From: Thiobacillus sp. UBA2186
Lineage (GTDB): Bacteria; Pseudomonadota; Gammaproteobacteria; Burkholderiales; Thiobacillaceae
DNA: 21,171 bases
Direction: 5' to 3'
Assembly: GCA_002327405.1 (NCBI GenBank)
Contig: DCVO01000164.1
Location: forward strand, 1-21,171
The position numbers and the translations under genes are program-made. The notes below the pieces were generated by a model. The model was not told the origin of the DNA and searched no databases. It saw only the letters and a program-made list of their open reading frames with translations. This document shows, one piece after another, positions 1 through 7,998 of this stretch (position 1 is its first letter; each line of letters opens with the position of its first letter).

Positions 1-305
1 ATACAGATGGTCGACACGTCCGGCTTGATGAACTGCATGGTGTCGTAGATCGCAAGGCCTGCAGTCACCGAGCCGCCCGGCGAGTTGATGTAGAAATAAA
101 TGTCCTTGTCGGGGTTTTCCGACTCCAGGAACAGCAGCTGGGCGACGATCAGGTTGGCGGTGGCATCGTTCACCGGGCCCACCAGAAATACCACGCGCTC
201 CTTCAACAGGCGCGAGTAGATGTCATACGCCCGTTCGCCACGGCCGCTCTGTTCGATCACCATGGGGACAAGCCCCAGACCCTGAGGCTCGATGTAATTG
301 TTCAT
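1..305 (-). CDS. clpP: ATP-dependent Clp protease proteolytic subunit ClpP (partial, C-terminus outside window)
   Basis: ClpP is the serine peptidase ring of the ClpXP/ClpAP cytosolic protease. The first 101 residues are visible. They include the N-terminal axial-loop region, the VPMVIEQ segment, the YDIYSRLLKERVVFLVGPV stretch and the oxyanion-side motif INSPGGSV (residues 73-80). The window ends at residue 101, just before the position where the family carries its catalytic serine, so catalytic residues cannot be checked. The start is the ATG at 303-305, giving MNNYIEPQG. It lies 11 bp downstream of the tig stop, the usual tig-clpP arrangement, so the two are very likely cotranscribed. Nothing in the visible part is abnormal. 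Confidence 0.96.
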   Translation of the reverse strand, partial: MNNYIEPQGLGLVPMVIEQSGRGERAYDIYSRLLKERVVFLVGPVNDATANLIVAQLLFLESENPDKDIYFYINSPGGSVTAGLAIYDTMQFIKPDVSTIC

Positions 306-316
306 AATCTCCGCCG

Positions 317-1618
317 TCATGCGGCACGTCCCATCAAATCGTCAAATTTCACCGGTTCATCGGTTGCCTGAACCCGGCCGGCAACCCATGCTACCACATT
401 GTCCTCCAATGCCAGGGCTTCCAGTTCCTGAAGCCGCTGGGGATCCTGGTAATACCACTGCACCACTTCCTGCGGATCCTCGTAGCCTTGTGCGTACTCG
501 TCGATCAGCGCGCGAACCTGCTCGGGTTTCGCCGCCAGGTCGTTCTTTTCCACGATATCGGCGATGATCAGGCCCAGGCGCACCCTGCGCTCTGCCTGGT
601 CCTTGAATATATCGGCCGAAATCCGGTCTTCCTTAATCTGTCCGCCGCTTGCCTGGATCTGATCAAGCATCTGGTTGCGCAGGCGCTCGATTTCAAGACC
701 CACGAGGGACTTGGGGAGGTCCAGTACGGCATTGGCCAGCAGCACTTCCATCGCGGCCTCCTTGAGGCGGGCCTGGATGCGGCGCTTGACCTCGCGCTCC
801 AGGTTGGCCTTGACCTCTTCGCGCAGCTTGGCAATATCGCCGTCCGCAATGCCCAGGGATTTGGCGAACTCGGCATCCACCTCGGGCAGCTTCGGCGCCT
901 GCACTTCCTTCATGGTCACGTCAAAGTGCACGGTCTTGCCGGCCAGATGCGCGGCGGAATAGTCCGCCGGGAAAGTCATGTCGAAGCCGTGCGACTCGCC
1001 GGCGGACAGGCCGACCAGGTTGTCCTCGAAGTCTTTGAGCATGCGGCCTTCGCCGACCACGGTGGAAAAATCCTGGGCCTCGCCGCCCGGGAAGACCTCG
1101 CCATCCAGCGTGCCCTTGAAGTCGAACTTGACCATGTCATCCTTCTGGCTGGCGCGCTCGACCTTGGCGAAGCTGCGGCGCTGCTTGCGCAGGATATCCA
1201 GGGTCGCGTCGACATTGGCGTCTTCGACAGCCACCACCGGGCGCTTCAAGGAAGCGCCGGCGAGATTGCCCAGCTTGACCTCGGGATAGATCTCGAACGT
1301 GGCGGAAAAACGGATTTCGGAGGCATCCGCGCCTTCCCTGGGCTCGAAACGCGGCATGCCTGCCACCTTCAGTTGCTGGGCATTGATTGCCTCGAAAAAG
1401 CTCTTCTGCAGCGACTCGCCCAGCACTTCCTGCTTCACGCCCGGGCCATGCATTTTGCTGACGTGGCTCATCGGCACCTTGCCGGGACGAAAGCCGGGCG
1501 CCTTCACGCTCCTGGCCAGGCGCTTGAGACGGGTTTCCACCTCGGCATCGATTGCTGCGATGGGAACGGCCAGGTCGATGCGCCGCTCAAGGGATCCGAG
1601 AACTTCTAGTTGAGACAT
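317..1618 (-). CDS. tig: Trigger factor, ribosome-associated chaperone and peptidyl-prolyl isomerase
   Basis: Trigger factor binds at the ribosomal exit tunnel and shields nascent chains; its middle FKBP-like domain has peptidyl-prolyl isomerase activity. The 433-residue protein has the expected family length. The ribosome-binding signature GFRPGKVP is at residues 42-49, an FKBP-like domain lies at roughly 150-245, and a long helical C-terminal chaperone domain follows. I chose the ATG at 1616-1618 (MSQLEVLGSLERR), since the family begins close to this point and the 19 in-frame residues upstream do not resemble trigger factor. The Shine-Dalgarno sequence is weak (AGAAAG). clpP follows after 11 bp, so the order tig-clpP is conserved. 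The gene is divergent from the hydrogenase operon. Confidence 0.97.
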   Translation of the reverse strand: MSQLEVLGSLERRIDLAVPIAAIDAEVETRLKRLARSVKAPGFRPGKVPMSHVSKMHGPGVKQEVLGESLQKSFFEAINAQQLKVAGMPRFEPREGADASEIRFSATFEIYPEVKLGNLAGASLKRPVVAVEDANVDATLDILRKQRRSFAKVERASQKDDMVKFDFKGTLDGEVFPGGEAQDFSTVVGEGRMLKDFEDNLVGLSAGESHGFDMTFPADYSAAHLAGKTVHFDVTMKEVQAPKLPEVDAEFAKSLGIADGDIAKLREEVKANLEREVKRRIQARLKEAAMEVLLANAVLDLPKSLVGLEIERLRNQMLDQIQASGGQIKEDRISADIFKDQAERRVRLGLIIADIVEKNDLAAKPEQVRALIDEYAQGYEDPQEVVQWYYQDPQRLQELEALALEDNVVAWVAGRVQATDEPVKFDDLMGRAA

Positions 1619-1879
1619 GAGACACTTTCTAAATAACAGGTTAACTGGCCAGGCAGGCAGGCTATATGCCAGCATTGCCGAACCACCGAATGCACCATCG
1701 GCTTATCCCGACAAAAAACGTCGGAAACACGAGGCTGACTGAATTACGAAAAAGTAATTTTACCGTGAATACAGCCCCAGGAAAAACCCGCCGTTTGCAG
1801 GCATGCCCCTGTCGGGCACGAGAAATCCGCCCGCGCTCGATTTGCCGTCATATCCGGCCTGCTATAGTTCATTCTAGAT
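1619..1879. promoter_or_regulatory. Divergent intergenic region between tig and hydB
   Basis: This 261-bp spacer must hold the promoter(s) for tig (minus) and the hydrogenase operon (plus). It contains two short inverted repeats: CCGAC/GTCGG at 1708-1712 and 1720-1724, and AATTAC/GTAATT at 1742-1747 and 1754-1759, both with A-rich loops on the plus strand. The second could be an operator or a weak terminator. I see no convincing FNR box or sigma-54 (-24/-12) element. No small ORF here has coding character. Confidence 0.5.
1842..1868 (+). promoter_or_regulatory. Candidate extended -10 promoter for the hydBGDA operon
   Basis: TTGCCG (1842-1847) and TATAGT (1863-1868) resemble sigma-70 -35 and -10 boxes with a short 15-bp spacer. 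The -10 is preceded by TG at 1860-1861, an extended -10 that can offset poor spacing. Transcription would begin near 1875, only about 5 nt before the hydB ATG at 1880. There is no Shine-Dalgarno sequence before that ATG, so a leaderless or near-leaderless message is possible. This is pattern matching only. Confidence 0.35.
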
Positions 1880-2971
1880 ATGCCTGCCAGCCGCTTTCTG
1901 CCCCATTCCGCACTGCAAAGCCTGCTCGACGCCCTGACAGCGCGCGGCTATGCAGTCATCGCCCCCCAGGCAAGGGATGGCTGCATCGTTTACACCGAAA
2001 CCCGCCATGCCGATGAGCTCCCCTGGGGCATCCGTCTCGAGCAGGACCCCGGCAGCAGCCGCACCATCAAAGGCACGCACAGGCAAGCCTTCGCCTGGGC
2101 CAACGGCCCGCAGGCACTGAAACCGCTGGTATTCGCGCCCAGTGAACCGCTCTGGCGCATCAGCCGCCAGGCCGATGGCTATGCCGTGAAAGCCGCCGAA
2201 ACGCCGCAGCGGCCGCTCGCCGTCATCGGCGTCCGGGCCTGCGACCTCGCCGCGCTCGCCATCCAGGACCGGCATTTTCTGCACGGCCCCTACCCCGATC
2301 CGCGCTACGGCGCGCGCCGCGAGGGCATGCTGCTGGTCGCGGTGAACTGCACCCATCCGGCCAGCACCTGTTTCTGCGCTTCCACCGGCGACGGCCCCGA
2401 GGCGAAAACGGATTTCGACCTCGCCCTCACCGAACTCGATGACGGCTTCGTCATTGAGGCCGGCAGCGCCGAAGGCGAACAGATACTCGCCGCCTTGCCG
2501 CTGCAGGATGCCCGGGCCGCACAGGTCGAGGCCGCAGCGGCCGGCATCCGCCATGCCGCAGAAAGCCAGACCCGCGCCATCCCCGGCAGGAACCTGCGCG
2601 ATGCGCTGATGGCGCGGCTCGAGCATCCGCGCTGGCAGGAAGTGGCCCAGCGCTGCCTCGCCTGCGGCAACTGCACCATGGTCTGCCCCACCTGCTTCTG
2701 CCACGCCGAAACCGAACAACCCGAACTCGACGGCAGCGGCAGCCTGCACAGCCGCGAATGGGATTCCTGCTTCGGCGAACGCCATGGCTACATCCACGGC
2801 AAGCAGTTGCGCCCGGAGATCAGCCAGCGCTACCGCCAGTGGCTCACGCACAAGCTGGCGAGCTGGCACGACCAGTTCGGCCGTTCGGGCTGCGTGGGTT
2901 GCGGACGCTGCATCGCCTGGTGCCCGGTGGGCATCGACATCACCGAAGAGGCGGCGGCGCTGCTCAAATGA
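1880..2971 (+). CDS. hydB: Group 3b [NiFe]-hydrogenase (sulfhydrogenase-type) beta subunit, iron-sulfur protein
   Basis: This is an electron-transfer subunit of the cytosolic NAD(P)-linked group 3b hydrogenase, homologous to Pyrococcus sulfhydrogenase beta and to the anaerobic sulfite reductase A family. In that family it carries 4Fe-4S clusters linking the hydrogenase dimer to the flavin subunit. The 363 residues contain two ferredoxin-type motifs. The first is C259, C262, C265, C269 (CLACGNCTMVCP), followed by CFC at 272-274. The second is C338, C341, C344, C348 (CVGCGRCIAWCP). A further conserved Cys cluster (NCTHPASTCFC) is near 157-166. It is the first gene of the five-gene operon. The start at 1880 fits the family length but lacks a Shine-Dalgarno sequence. 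A 166-bp palindrome-bearing spacer separates it from hydG. Confidence 0.93.
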   Translation: MPASRFLPHSALQSLLDALTARGYAVIAPQARDGCIVYTETRHADELPWGIRLEQDPGSSRTIKGTHRQAFAWANGPQALKPLVFAPSEPLWRISRQADGYAVKAAETPQRPLAVIGVRACDLAALAIQDRHFLHGPYPDPRYGARREGMLLVAVNCTHPASTCFCASTGDGPEAKTDFDLALTELDDGFVIEAGSAEGEQILAALPLQDARAAQVEAAAAGIRHAAESQTRAIPGRNLRDALMARLEHPRWQEVAQRCLACGNCTMVCPTCFCHAETEQPELDGSGSLHSREWDSCFGERHGYIHGKQLRPEISQRYRQWLTHKLASWHDQFGRSGCVGCGRCIAWCPVGIDITEEAAALLK

Positions 2972-2989
2972 ACCTGAAAACCGCATTTG

Positions 2990-3124
2990 AACCACGGGGA
3001 ACACGGGGCTCACGGGGAAAGCTTCAAATCTCGAACGCTGAACCTCTCGACCTATGGCTGATTGCCACAATTAACCCATACCAGCGGTTTGCCCCCGTGT
3101 TTCCCGTGCCCCCCGTGGATAACA
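2990..3124. repeat. Intra-operon palindrome with 9-nt periodic arms (copy 1, CACGGGG type)
   Basis: The left arm, about 2990-3020, is three consecutive 9-nt units of the form nCACGGGGn. The right arm, about 3086-3121, is its inverted complement, also in three units. A loop of about 65 bp of unrelated sequence lies between. The element nearly fills the hydB-hydG spacer. It would fold into a long imperfect hairpin in the operon mRNA. The unit type differs from the other copies in the window (CACAGAG and GAGGACA types), yet the two arms match each other. Confidence 0.85.
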
Positions 3125-3137
3125 GATTTTCTCCAGG

Positions 3138-3971
3138 ATGAATTCTCCTCACGTCCCCCAAACCGCCAGAATCGTCGAACGCATCCAGGAGTCCGACGAC
3201 ATCTTCACTTTGCGCCTGCGGTTCAGCGACGCTGCTGTACAGGACGGCTACCGTTTTGCGCCCGGACAATTCAACATGGTCTACCTGCCCGGCGCGGGCG
3301 AAGTGCCGATTTCGCTTTCCTCCGATCCCGAGGAACGCGAAGACTTCGCCCACACCATCCGCGCCGTCGGCCGCGTGACCAGGGGACTGGCTGCGCTGAA
3401 GCCCGGCGATGAAATCGGCATGCGCGGCCCATACGGCCGCGGCTGGCCGCTTGACGAGGCCGAGGGCAAGGACGTATTCATCATCACCGGCGGCCTGGGC
3501 TGCGCTCCCGTGGTGGCGGTGATCCACTACGTGCTGAAGCGGCGGGAGCGCTTCAAGCGCCTCGTCATCCTCCAGGGCGTGAAGCACAGCCACGATCTCA
3601 TCTGGCGCGCTTCCTACGAGCGCTGGGCGCAGGCGACCGACACCCAGGTACTGATCGCCGCCAATTCCACCGAGGCGCTGTGGCCCTGGCACGTGGGCAG
3701 CCCCATCGATCTGGTTTCACAGGCCGAATTCGATCCCGCCAATGCCGTGACCATGATCTGCGGCCCCGAAGGCATGATGGTGGCGGCCGCAAAAGCGCTG
3801 AAAGCGCGCGGCCTGAACGAAGCCGACATCCATGTCAGCCTGGAACGCAACATGCAGTGCGCGCTCGGCCTGTGCGGGCACTGCCAGCTGGGCGGACATT
3901 TCGTCTGCAAGGACGGTCCGGTGTTTTCCTATCCGGAAGTGAAGGTGCTGCTGGAAAGGGGAGGTTTATGA
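3138..3971 (+). CDS. hydG: Group 3b [NiFe]-hydrogenase gamma subunit, FAD/NAD(P)-binding diaphorase
   Basis: This is a ferredoxin-NADP+ reductase-like flavoprotein that passes electrons between NAD(P)H and the iron-sulfur chain of the hydrogenase. The 277 residues show the FAD-binding strand FAPGQFNMVYLPG (about 40-52) with EVPISLSS (55-62). The nucleotide-binding motif is FIITGGLGCAPV (114-125), and ICGPEGMM (207-214) follows. A C-terminal 2Fe-2S binding set is C241, C246, C249 and C257, typical of the PyrK/sulfhydrogenase gamma family. The start ATG at 3138 has only a poor Shine-Dalgarno sequence. The stop overlaps the hydD start by ATGA (3968-3971). The symbol follows Pyrococcus hydBGDA and is unrelated to the [FeFe]-hydrogenase radical-SAM maturase HydG. 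Confidence 0.93.
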   Translation: MNSPHVPQTARIVERIQESDDIFTLRLRFSDAAVQDGYRFAPGQFNMVYLPGAGEVPISLSSDPEEREDFAHTIRAVGRVTRGLAALKPGDEIGMRGPYGRGWPLDEAEGKDVFIITGGLGCAPVVAVIHYVLKRRERFKRLVILQGVKHSHDLIWRASYERWAQATDTQVLIAANSTEALWPWHVGSPIDLVSQAEFDPANAVTMICGPEGMMVAAAKALKARGLNEADIHVSLERNMQCALGLCGHCQLGGHFVCKDGPVFSYPEVKVLLERGGL

Positions 3972-4753
3972 AGGCGCAGCGCCCGCGCATCGCCGTGCAC
4001 AAGTTCGCCTCCTGCGACGGCTGCCAGCTCGCCTTTCTCAATGCCGGCGAGGCACTGCTTACGCTTGCGCAGAGAGTGGAAATCCTGCACTTCGCCGAGG
4101 CCGGCTGGCTCGACCCGCTGGCCAAAGTCGACATCGCCTTCGTCGAAGGCAGCATCTCCGCGCCGCACGACATCGAGCGCATACGCGCCGTGCGCGAATC
4201 GGCAAAGTTCCTCGTCACCATCGGCGCCTGCGCCACCGCCGGCGGCCTGCAGGCATTGAGAAACGGCGTCAAGGAAGCGGCGGGCTGGGTGGCCGATATC
4301 TACGCCAGCCCGCAATACATCGAGAGCCTGCCCGAATCGCGCCCGGTTTCCGCGCACGTGAAAGTGGACCTGGAAATCTGGGGCTGCCCGGTCACCATCG
4401 AGCAGGTGCTGGGCGCCACCGCCAGCCTGCTGAACGGCGTCACCCCCGTCAACCCGGGCGAGCCGGTTTGCGTGGAGTGCAAGCGTCGCGGCCATGCCTG
4501 CATAATGGTGACGCAGAACGCTCCCTGCATGGGGCCGGTCACCCGCACCGGCTGCGGCGCGCTTTGCCCAGGCGTGGGCCGCGCCTGCTACGGCTGCTTC
4601 GGCCCGGCCGAGCTGCCCAACGCCGTTTCCATGGCGAAACATTTCGAGCAGGCGGGGCTGGACAAACGCGAGGTCGCGCGCCGTTTCCTGTTCATCACCT
4701 CGGCGGCCCAGCCCTTTGCGGACGTCGGTCGCCACTACAAAGAAAATGAGTAA
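3968..4753 (+). CDS. hydD: Group 3b [NiFe]-hydrogenase delta (small) subunit
   Basis: This is the small, iron-sulfur subunit that pairs with the NiFe large subunit and carries electrons to the beta/gamma subunits. The 261 residues have the proximal-cluster motif ASCDGCQ (C16, C19), the TIGACATAGG segment, the WGCPV motif, and a Cys-rich C-terminal part (CVECKRRGHAC, APCMGP, GCGALCPG, CYGCFGP) suited to further clusters. There is no Tat signal peptide, consistent with a cytosolic enzyme. The ATG at 3968 overlaps the hydG stop by 4 bp. The true start is clear because the same frame stays open upstream but carries no family sequence there. The 3' end overlaps hydA by 8 bp, so translation is probably coupled. 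Confidence 0.94.
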   Translation: MKAQRPRIAVHKFASCDGCQLAFLNAGEALLTLAQRVEILHFAEAGWLDPLAKVDIAFVEGSISAPHDIERIRAVRESAKFLVTIGACATAGGLQALRNGVKEAAGWVADIYASPQYIESLPESRPVSAHVKVDLEIWGCPVTIEQVLGATASLLNGVTPVNPGEPVCVECKRRGHACIMVTQNAPCMGPVTRTGCGALCPGVGRACYGCFGPAELPNAVSMAKHFEQAGLDKREVARRFLFITSAAQPFADVGRHYKENE

Positions 4754-6044
4754 TCGCACCGTCAATCTCAATGTCCCCGTGCTCGCCCGCGTAGAAGGCG
4801 AAGGCGCGCTCGACCTTTCCATCGCCAACGGCGAGATCGCCGAGCTGCGCCTGCGCATTTTCGAGCCGCCGCGCCTGTTCGAGAAATTCCTCGAAGGCCG
4901 CAGCTACCTGGAAGTGCCGGACATGGTCGCGCGCATCTGCGGCATCTGCCCGGTGGCCTACCAGATCAGCGCGGTGCAGGCGCTGGAATCCGTCCTCGGC
5001 ATCGAGCCCACGCCGTGGATACGCGACATGCGCCGGCTGTTCTACTGCGGCGAATGGATCGAGTCGCACAGCCTGCACATCCATCTGCTGGCAGCACCGG
5101 ACTTCCTCGGCTTCGCCAATGCCATCGACATGGCCGGCAAATATCCCGACATCGTGCGCCGCGGCCTGAAAATCCAGGAAGCCGGCAACGCCATCATTTC
5201 CTTCCTCGGCGGGCGCTCGGTGCATCCCGTCGGCGTGCGCGTGGGCGGCTTCTGGCATGCGCCCTCCACTGCCGCCGCCGCAAAACTGCTTGCGGAACTG
5301 GAGGCCCTGCTGCCTGAGGCGGAAGCCCTGGCGCTGTGGACGGTCTCACTGCCGCTGCCGGACGAAACCCAGGATTTCGAGTGCGTGTCCCTGGGCCATG
5401 CCGGCGAATACCCCATCACCCGCGGCAGCATCGTTTCCAGTCGCGGCCTCGACATCGGCATCGCCGAATTCGACAACGAATTCCAGGAAAGCCACGCGCC
5501 CCACTCCACCGCCCTGCACTGCCATCATCGCGGGCAGGATTACCTGGTCGGGCCGCTCGCACGCATGAACCTCAATCTCGACCAATTGCCGTCAGCCACA
5601 CGCAAGTTGCTTGAAGCCTGCGGCATGCGCTTCCCCTCCTTCAACCTCTTCCACAGCATCGTCGCACGCGCGCTGGAAATCCATGCCGCACTGGTCGAAG
5701 CCATCCGACTGCTCAGGTCCTACGCGCCCACCGACGCGCCCTATCTCGAAGCCGCGCCGCGCGCCGGCGTCGGCTTCGGCGCTTCCGAGGCGCCGCGCGG
5801 CATCCTCTGGCACCGTTACGAACTGGATGGCAGCGGCAGCATCGTCAGCGCCCGCATCGTGCCGCCCACCAGCCAGAACCAGGCGCGCATCGAAGCCGAT
5901 CTGCGCGCCTCGCTGAACCGTTTCGGCCTCGACCAGCCCGAGCATGAAATCAGGCAGCATGCGGAAACCGTCATCCGCAACTACGACCCCTGCATTTCCT
6001 GCGCCACCCATTTTTTGAAGCTCAATATCAAGAAGAAAGCATGA
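4746..6044 (+). CDS. hydA: Group 3b [NiFe]-hydrogenase alpha (large, catalytic) subunit
   Basis: This subunit houses the NiFe(CN)2CO site that splits or evolves H2. In the 432 residues, the N-terminal nickel ligands lie in RICGIC (C65, C68). The C-terminal ligands lie in DPCISCATH (C416, C419, with H422). A short tail of 10 residues follows H422, as expected for a precursor that a maturation protease cleaves after that histidine. ARVEGEG near residue 14 and HPVGVRVGG near residue 160 are further family landmarks. The start is the ATG at 4746 (MSNRTVNLNVPVLARVEG); the 10 in-frame codons upstream lie inside hydD. The stop overlaps the protease gene by ATGA (6041-6044). All catalytic ligands are present, so the enzyme should be active if matured. 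Confidence 0.95.
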   Translation: MSNRTVNLNVPVLARVEGEGALDLSIANGEIAELRLRIFEPPRLFEKFLEGRSYLEVPDMVARICGICPVAYQISAVQALESVLGIEPTPWIRDMRRLFYCGEWIESHSLHIHLLAAPDFLGFANAIDMAGKYPDIVRRGLKIQEAGNAIISFLGGRSVHPVGVRVGGFWHAPSTAAAAKLLAELEALLPEAEALALWTVSLPLPDETQDFECVSLGHAGEYPITRGSIVSSRGLDIGIAEFDNEFQESHAPHSTALHCHHRGQDYLVGPLARMNLNLDQLPSATRKLLEACGMRFPSFNLFHSIVARALEIHAALVEAIRLLRSYAPTDAPYLEAAPRAGVGFGASEAPRGILWHRYELDGSGSIVSARIVPPTSQNQARIEADLRASLNRFGLDQPEHEIRQHAETVIRNYDPCISCATHFLKLNIKKKA

Positions 6045-6490
6045 ACGCACACATCCATCCGCCCGTCCGCATCCTCTGCATCGGCTCGCCCGCCGAGCCC
6101 GACAACCTCGGCTTTCTGGCCGCCCACGCGCTGATGGGCCGCTTCGACCCGGAAAAAGTCGAAGTGCTGGCGCTCGACCGCCCCGGCCCGCGCCTCATCG
6201 AGCACATGCGCGGCGCCGACACCGTGATCCTGGTCGATGCCGTGAAAAGCGGCGCGGCCGCCGGCACCCTGCACCGGCTGGAAGGCCATGCGCTGGACGG
6301 CATGGTGGCGCACCACACATCGAGCCACGGCTTCGGTCTCTCGGAAACCCTGGCGCTCGCCGACCGCATGGGCGAACTGCCGCCGCACCTGAAATTCATC
6401 GGCCTGGAAGCCGGCGCAACGCCGTTCTCCGAGGGCGACGTTGCCAGGCTGGCCGAGGCCGTCAGCGAAAGCGCGAACGCCGTGCCGTAA
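6041..6490 (+). CDS. [NiFe]-hydrogenase maturation protease (HyaD/HycI family), probably for HydA
   Basis: This endopeptidase family removes the C-terminal tail of the large subunit after nickel insertion, using bound Ni as a recognition element. The 149 residues have the family fold signature: an N-terminal strand ILCIGSP (11-17), DNLGFLAA (21-28), ILVDAVKSG (63-71) and SSHGFGL (94-100). By comparison with HybD (Glu16, Asp62, His93), the likely metal-recognising residues are D21, D66 and H96. The usual GN...DDG.G start is replaced by a divergent SPAEPDNLG. ATGA coupling to hydA makes HydA its obvious substrate. It is the only such protease visible here, although the group 1 large subunit at the other end of the window also needs one. 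Confidence 0.88.
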   Translation: MNAHIHPPVRILCIGSPAEPDNLGFLAAHALMGRFDPEKVEVLALDRPGPRLIEHMRGADTVILVDAVKSGAAAGTLHRLEGHALDGMVAHHTSSHGFGLSETLALADRMGELPPHLKFIGLEAGATPFSEGDVARLAEAVSESANAVP

Positions 6491-6513
6491 AAAACTGCCG
6501 GCATGAGACCCGA

Positions 6514-6542
6514 CTGACCGGACGCGCATTCGGGAGTACGAT
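6514..6542 (+). promoter_or_regulatory. Weak candidate promoter for the TrpB2 gene
   Basis: CTGACC (6514-6519) and TACGAT (6537-6542) are spaced 17 bp and would start transcription about 40 nt before the ATG at 6590. Each box matches only about four of six consensus bases. A seven-copy CA dinucleotide run follows at 6546-6559. Read-through from the hydrogenase operon, 99 bp upstream with no clear terminator, is an equally good explanation. Confidence 0.25.
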
Positions 6543-6589
6543 AGCCACACACACACACAACAAATGCACCACGTCTGAGGAGACACAAC

Positions 6590-7960
6590 ATGGCGGACAC
6601 CAAGATCCTGCTCGAAGAAAAAGACATTCCCACCCACTGGTACAACGTCGTCGCCGACATGCCCAATCCGCCCGCTCCGCCGCTGGGGCCGGACGGCAAG
6701 CCGGTCAGTCCGGAACAGATGCTGGCCATCTTCCCCGGCAACATCCTCGAACAGGAAATGAGCGCCGAGCGCTGGATTCCCATCCCCGAGGAAGTGCGCG
6801 AAGTCTATCGGCTGTGGCGGCCCTCGCCCCTGGTACGCGCGCATCGCCTGGAAAAAGTGCTGGGCACGCCCGCGAAAATCTATTTCAAATATGAAGGCGT
6901 ATCCCCCGCCGGCTCGCACAAGCCCAACTCCGCCATCCCGCAGGCCTGGTTCAACAAACAGGCCGGCATCAAGCGCCTCACCACCGAGACCGGCGCCGGG
7001 CAGTGGGGCTCTTCGCTGGCGCTGGCCGGCCAGCTGTTCGGCCTGGAGGTGCGGGTGTACATGGTCAAGGTCTCGTATTTCCAGAAGCCCTTCCGCCGCT
7101 CCATGATGCAGACCTGGGGCGCCGAAGTCTTCGCCAGCCCCACCAACATGACCAACGCCGGGCGCAAGATCCTGGAGCTCGACCCCGACAATCCCGGCAG
7201 CCTCGGCATCGCCATTTCCGAGGCGGTCGAGGAAGCCGCCTCGCGGGCGGACACCAACTACGCGCTGGGCTCGGTGCTGAACCACGTGCTGCTGCACCAG
7301 ACCGTGATCGGGCTGGAAGCCAGGAAGCAATTCGAAAAGGTAGGCGACTATCCGGACATGATCTTCGCCCCCTGCGGCGGCGGCAGCAATTTCTCCGGCA
7401 TCGCCTTCCCCTTCATGGCCGACAAGGCGGCGGGCGAGAAGCGCGCGCAGAACCTGCGCTGCGTGGCGGTGGAACCGTCTTCATGCCCGACGCTGACCAA
7501 GGGCGTCTACGCCTACGACTACGGCGACGCCTCCGGCTACACGCCGCTCATGCGGATGTACACGCTGGGCCACGACTTCATGCCCCCCGGCATCCATGCC
7601 GGCGGCCTCCGCTACCACGGCGATTCGCCCCTGGTGTCCCAGCTCTACCACGAGAAGCTGATCGAGGCCGTGGCCGTGCCGCAGATCGCCACCTTCGAGG
7701 CCGGCGTCACCTTCGCCCGCGCCGAGGGCATCATCCCCGCGCCCGAATCCTGCCACGCCGTGCGCGCCTGCATCGACGAGGCCCTGCGCTGCAAGCAGAG
7801 CGGCGAACCCAAGACCCTGCTGTTCAACCTCTCGGGCCACGGCCACTTCGACATGGCCTCCTACGACAAGTACTTCGCCGGCGAACTGGAAGACTACGAA
7901 TATCCCACCGAGGCCATACAGTCCGCGCTGGCCAAGCTGCCCAAGGTGGCGGCGGGCTGA
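6590..7960 (+). CDS. trpB2: TrpB2-type pyridoxal-phosphate-dependent tryptophan synthase beta-like protein
   Basis: This belongs to the TrpB-like (TrpB2) fold-type II PLP enzymes, which condense indole with L-serine in characterised members or act on related substrates such as phosphoserine. It is 456 residues, longer than classical TrpB as expected for TrpB2. The PLP Schiff-base lysine is K111 in GSHKPNSA. The likely catalytic glutamate is E133 in TTETGAGQWG. The phosphate-binding loop is CGGGSNF (262-268). No trpA or other tryptophan gene is nearby. GAGGAG precedes the ATG at 6590 at good spacing. A salvage role for indole, or a separate metabolic role, cannot be decided from the sequence. 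It sits 99 bp downstream of the hydrogenase operon on the same strand. Confidence 0.93.
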   Translation: MADTKILLEEKDIPTHWYNVVADMPNPPAPPLGPDGKPVSPEQMLAIFPGNILEQEMSAERWIPIPEEVREVYRLWRPSPLVRAHRLEKVLGTPAKIYFKYEGVSPAGSHKPNSAIPQAWFNKQAGIKRLTTETGAGQWGSSLALAGQLFGLEVRVYMVKVSYFQKPFRRSMMQTWGAEVFASPTNMTNAGRKILELDPDNPGSLGIAISEAVEEAASRADTNYALGSVLNHVLLHQTVIGLEARKQFEKVGDYPDMIFAPCGGGSNFSGIAFPFMADKAAGEKRAQNLRCVAVEPSSCPTLTKGVYAYDYGDASGYTPLMRMYTLGHDFMPPGIHAGGLRYHGDSPLVSQLYHEKLIEAVAVPQIATFEAGVTFARAEGIIPAPESCHAVRACIDEALRCKQSGEPKTLLFNLSGHGHFDMASYDKYFAGELEDYEYPTEAIQSALAKLPKVAAG

Positions 7961-7998
7961 ATCACATTCGCTTACTCACTTGGAAAAAAGGGGACATC

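Noticed and set aside
488..1609. Long open frame on the plus strand opposite tig
   Set aside because: Mirror frame of a high-GC gene: it lies wholly within tig, and its His/Leu/Gly-rich translation matches no family. tig itself is unmistakable.
1742..1759. AATTAC/GTAATT inverted repeat considered as a terminator for tig or hydB
   Set aside because: The stem is short and AT-rich and lies upstream of both divergent genes, so it could at most be an operator.
2990..3124. Periodic repeats considered as a CRISPR-like array
   Set aside because: Units are only 8-9 nt, directly abutting within arms, with arms inverted to each other; there are no spacers and no cas genes.
3138..3971. Gene called hydG considered as [FeFe]-hydrogenase maturase HydG
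   Set aside because: No radical-SAM CxxxCxxC motif; it is an FAD/NAD(P)-binding diaphorase, so only the Pyrococcus-style symbol applies.
5981..7330. Long minus-strand frame over hydA end, protease and trpB2
   Set aside because: It crosses three clearly coding plus-strand genes and has no recognisable protein character.
7003..7998. In-frame 5' extension of the DUF3530 gene through trpB2
   Set aside because: The extension is an out-of-frame reading of trpB2, Arg-rich. The ATG at 7999 has a ribosome site and gives a clean signal peptide.
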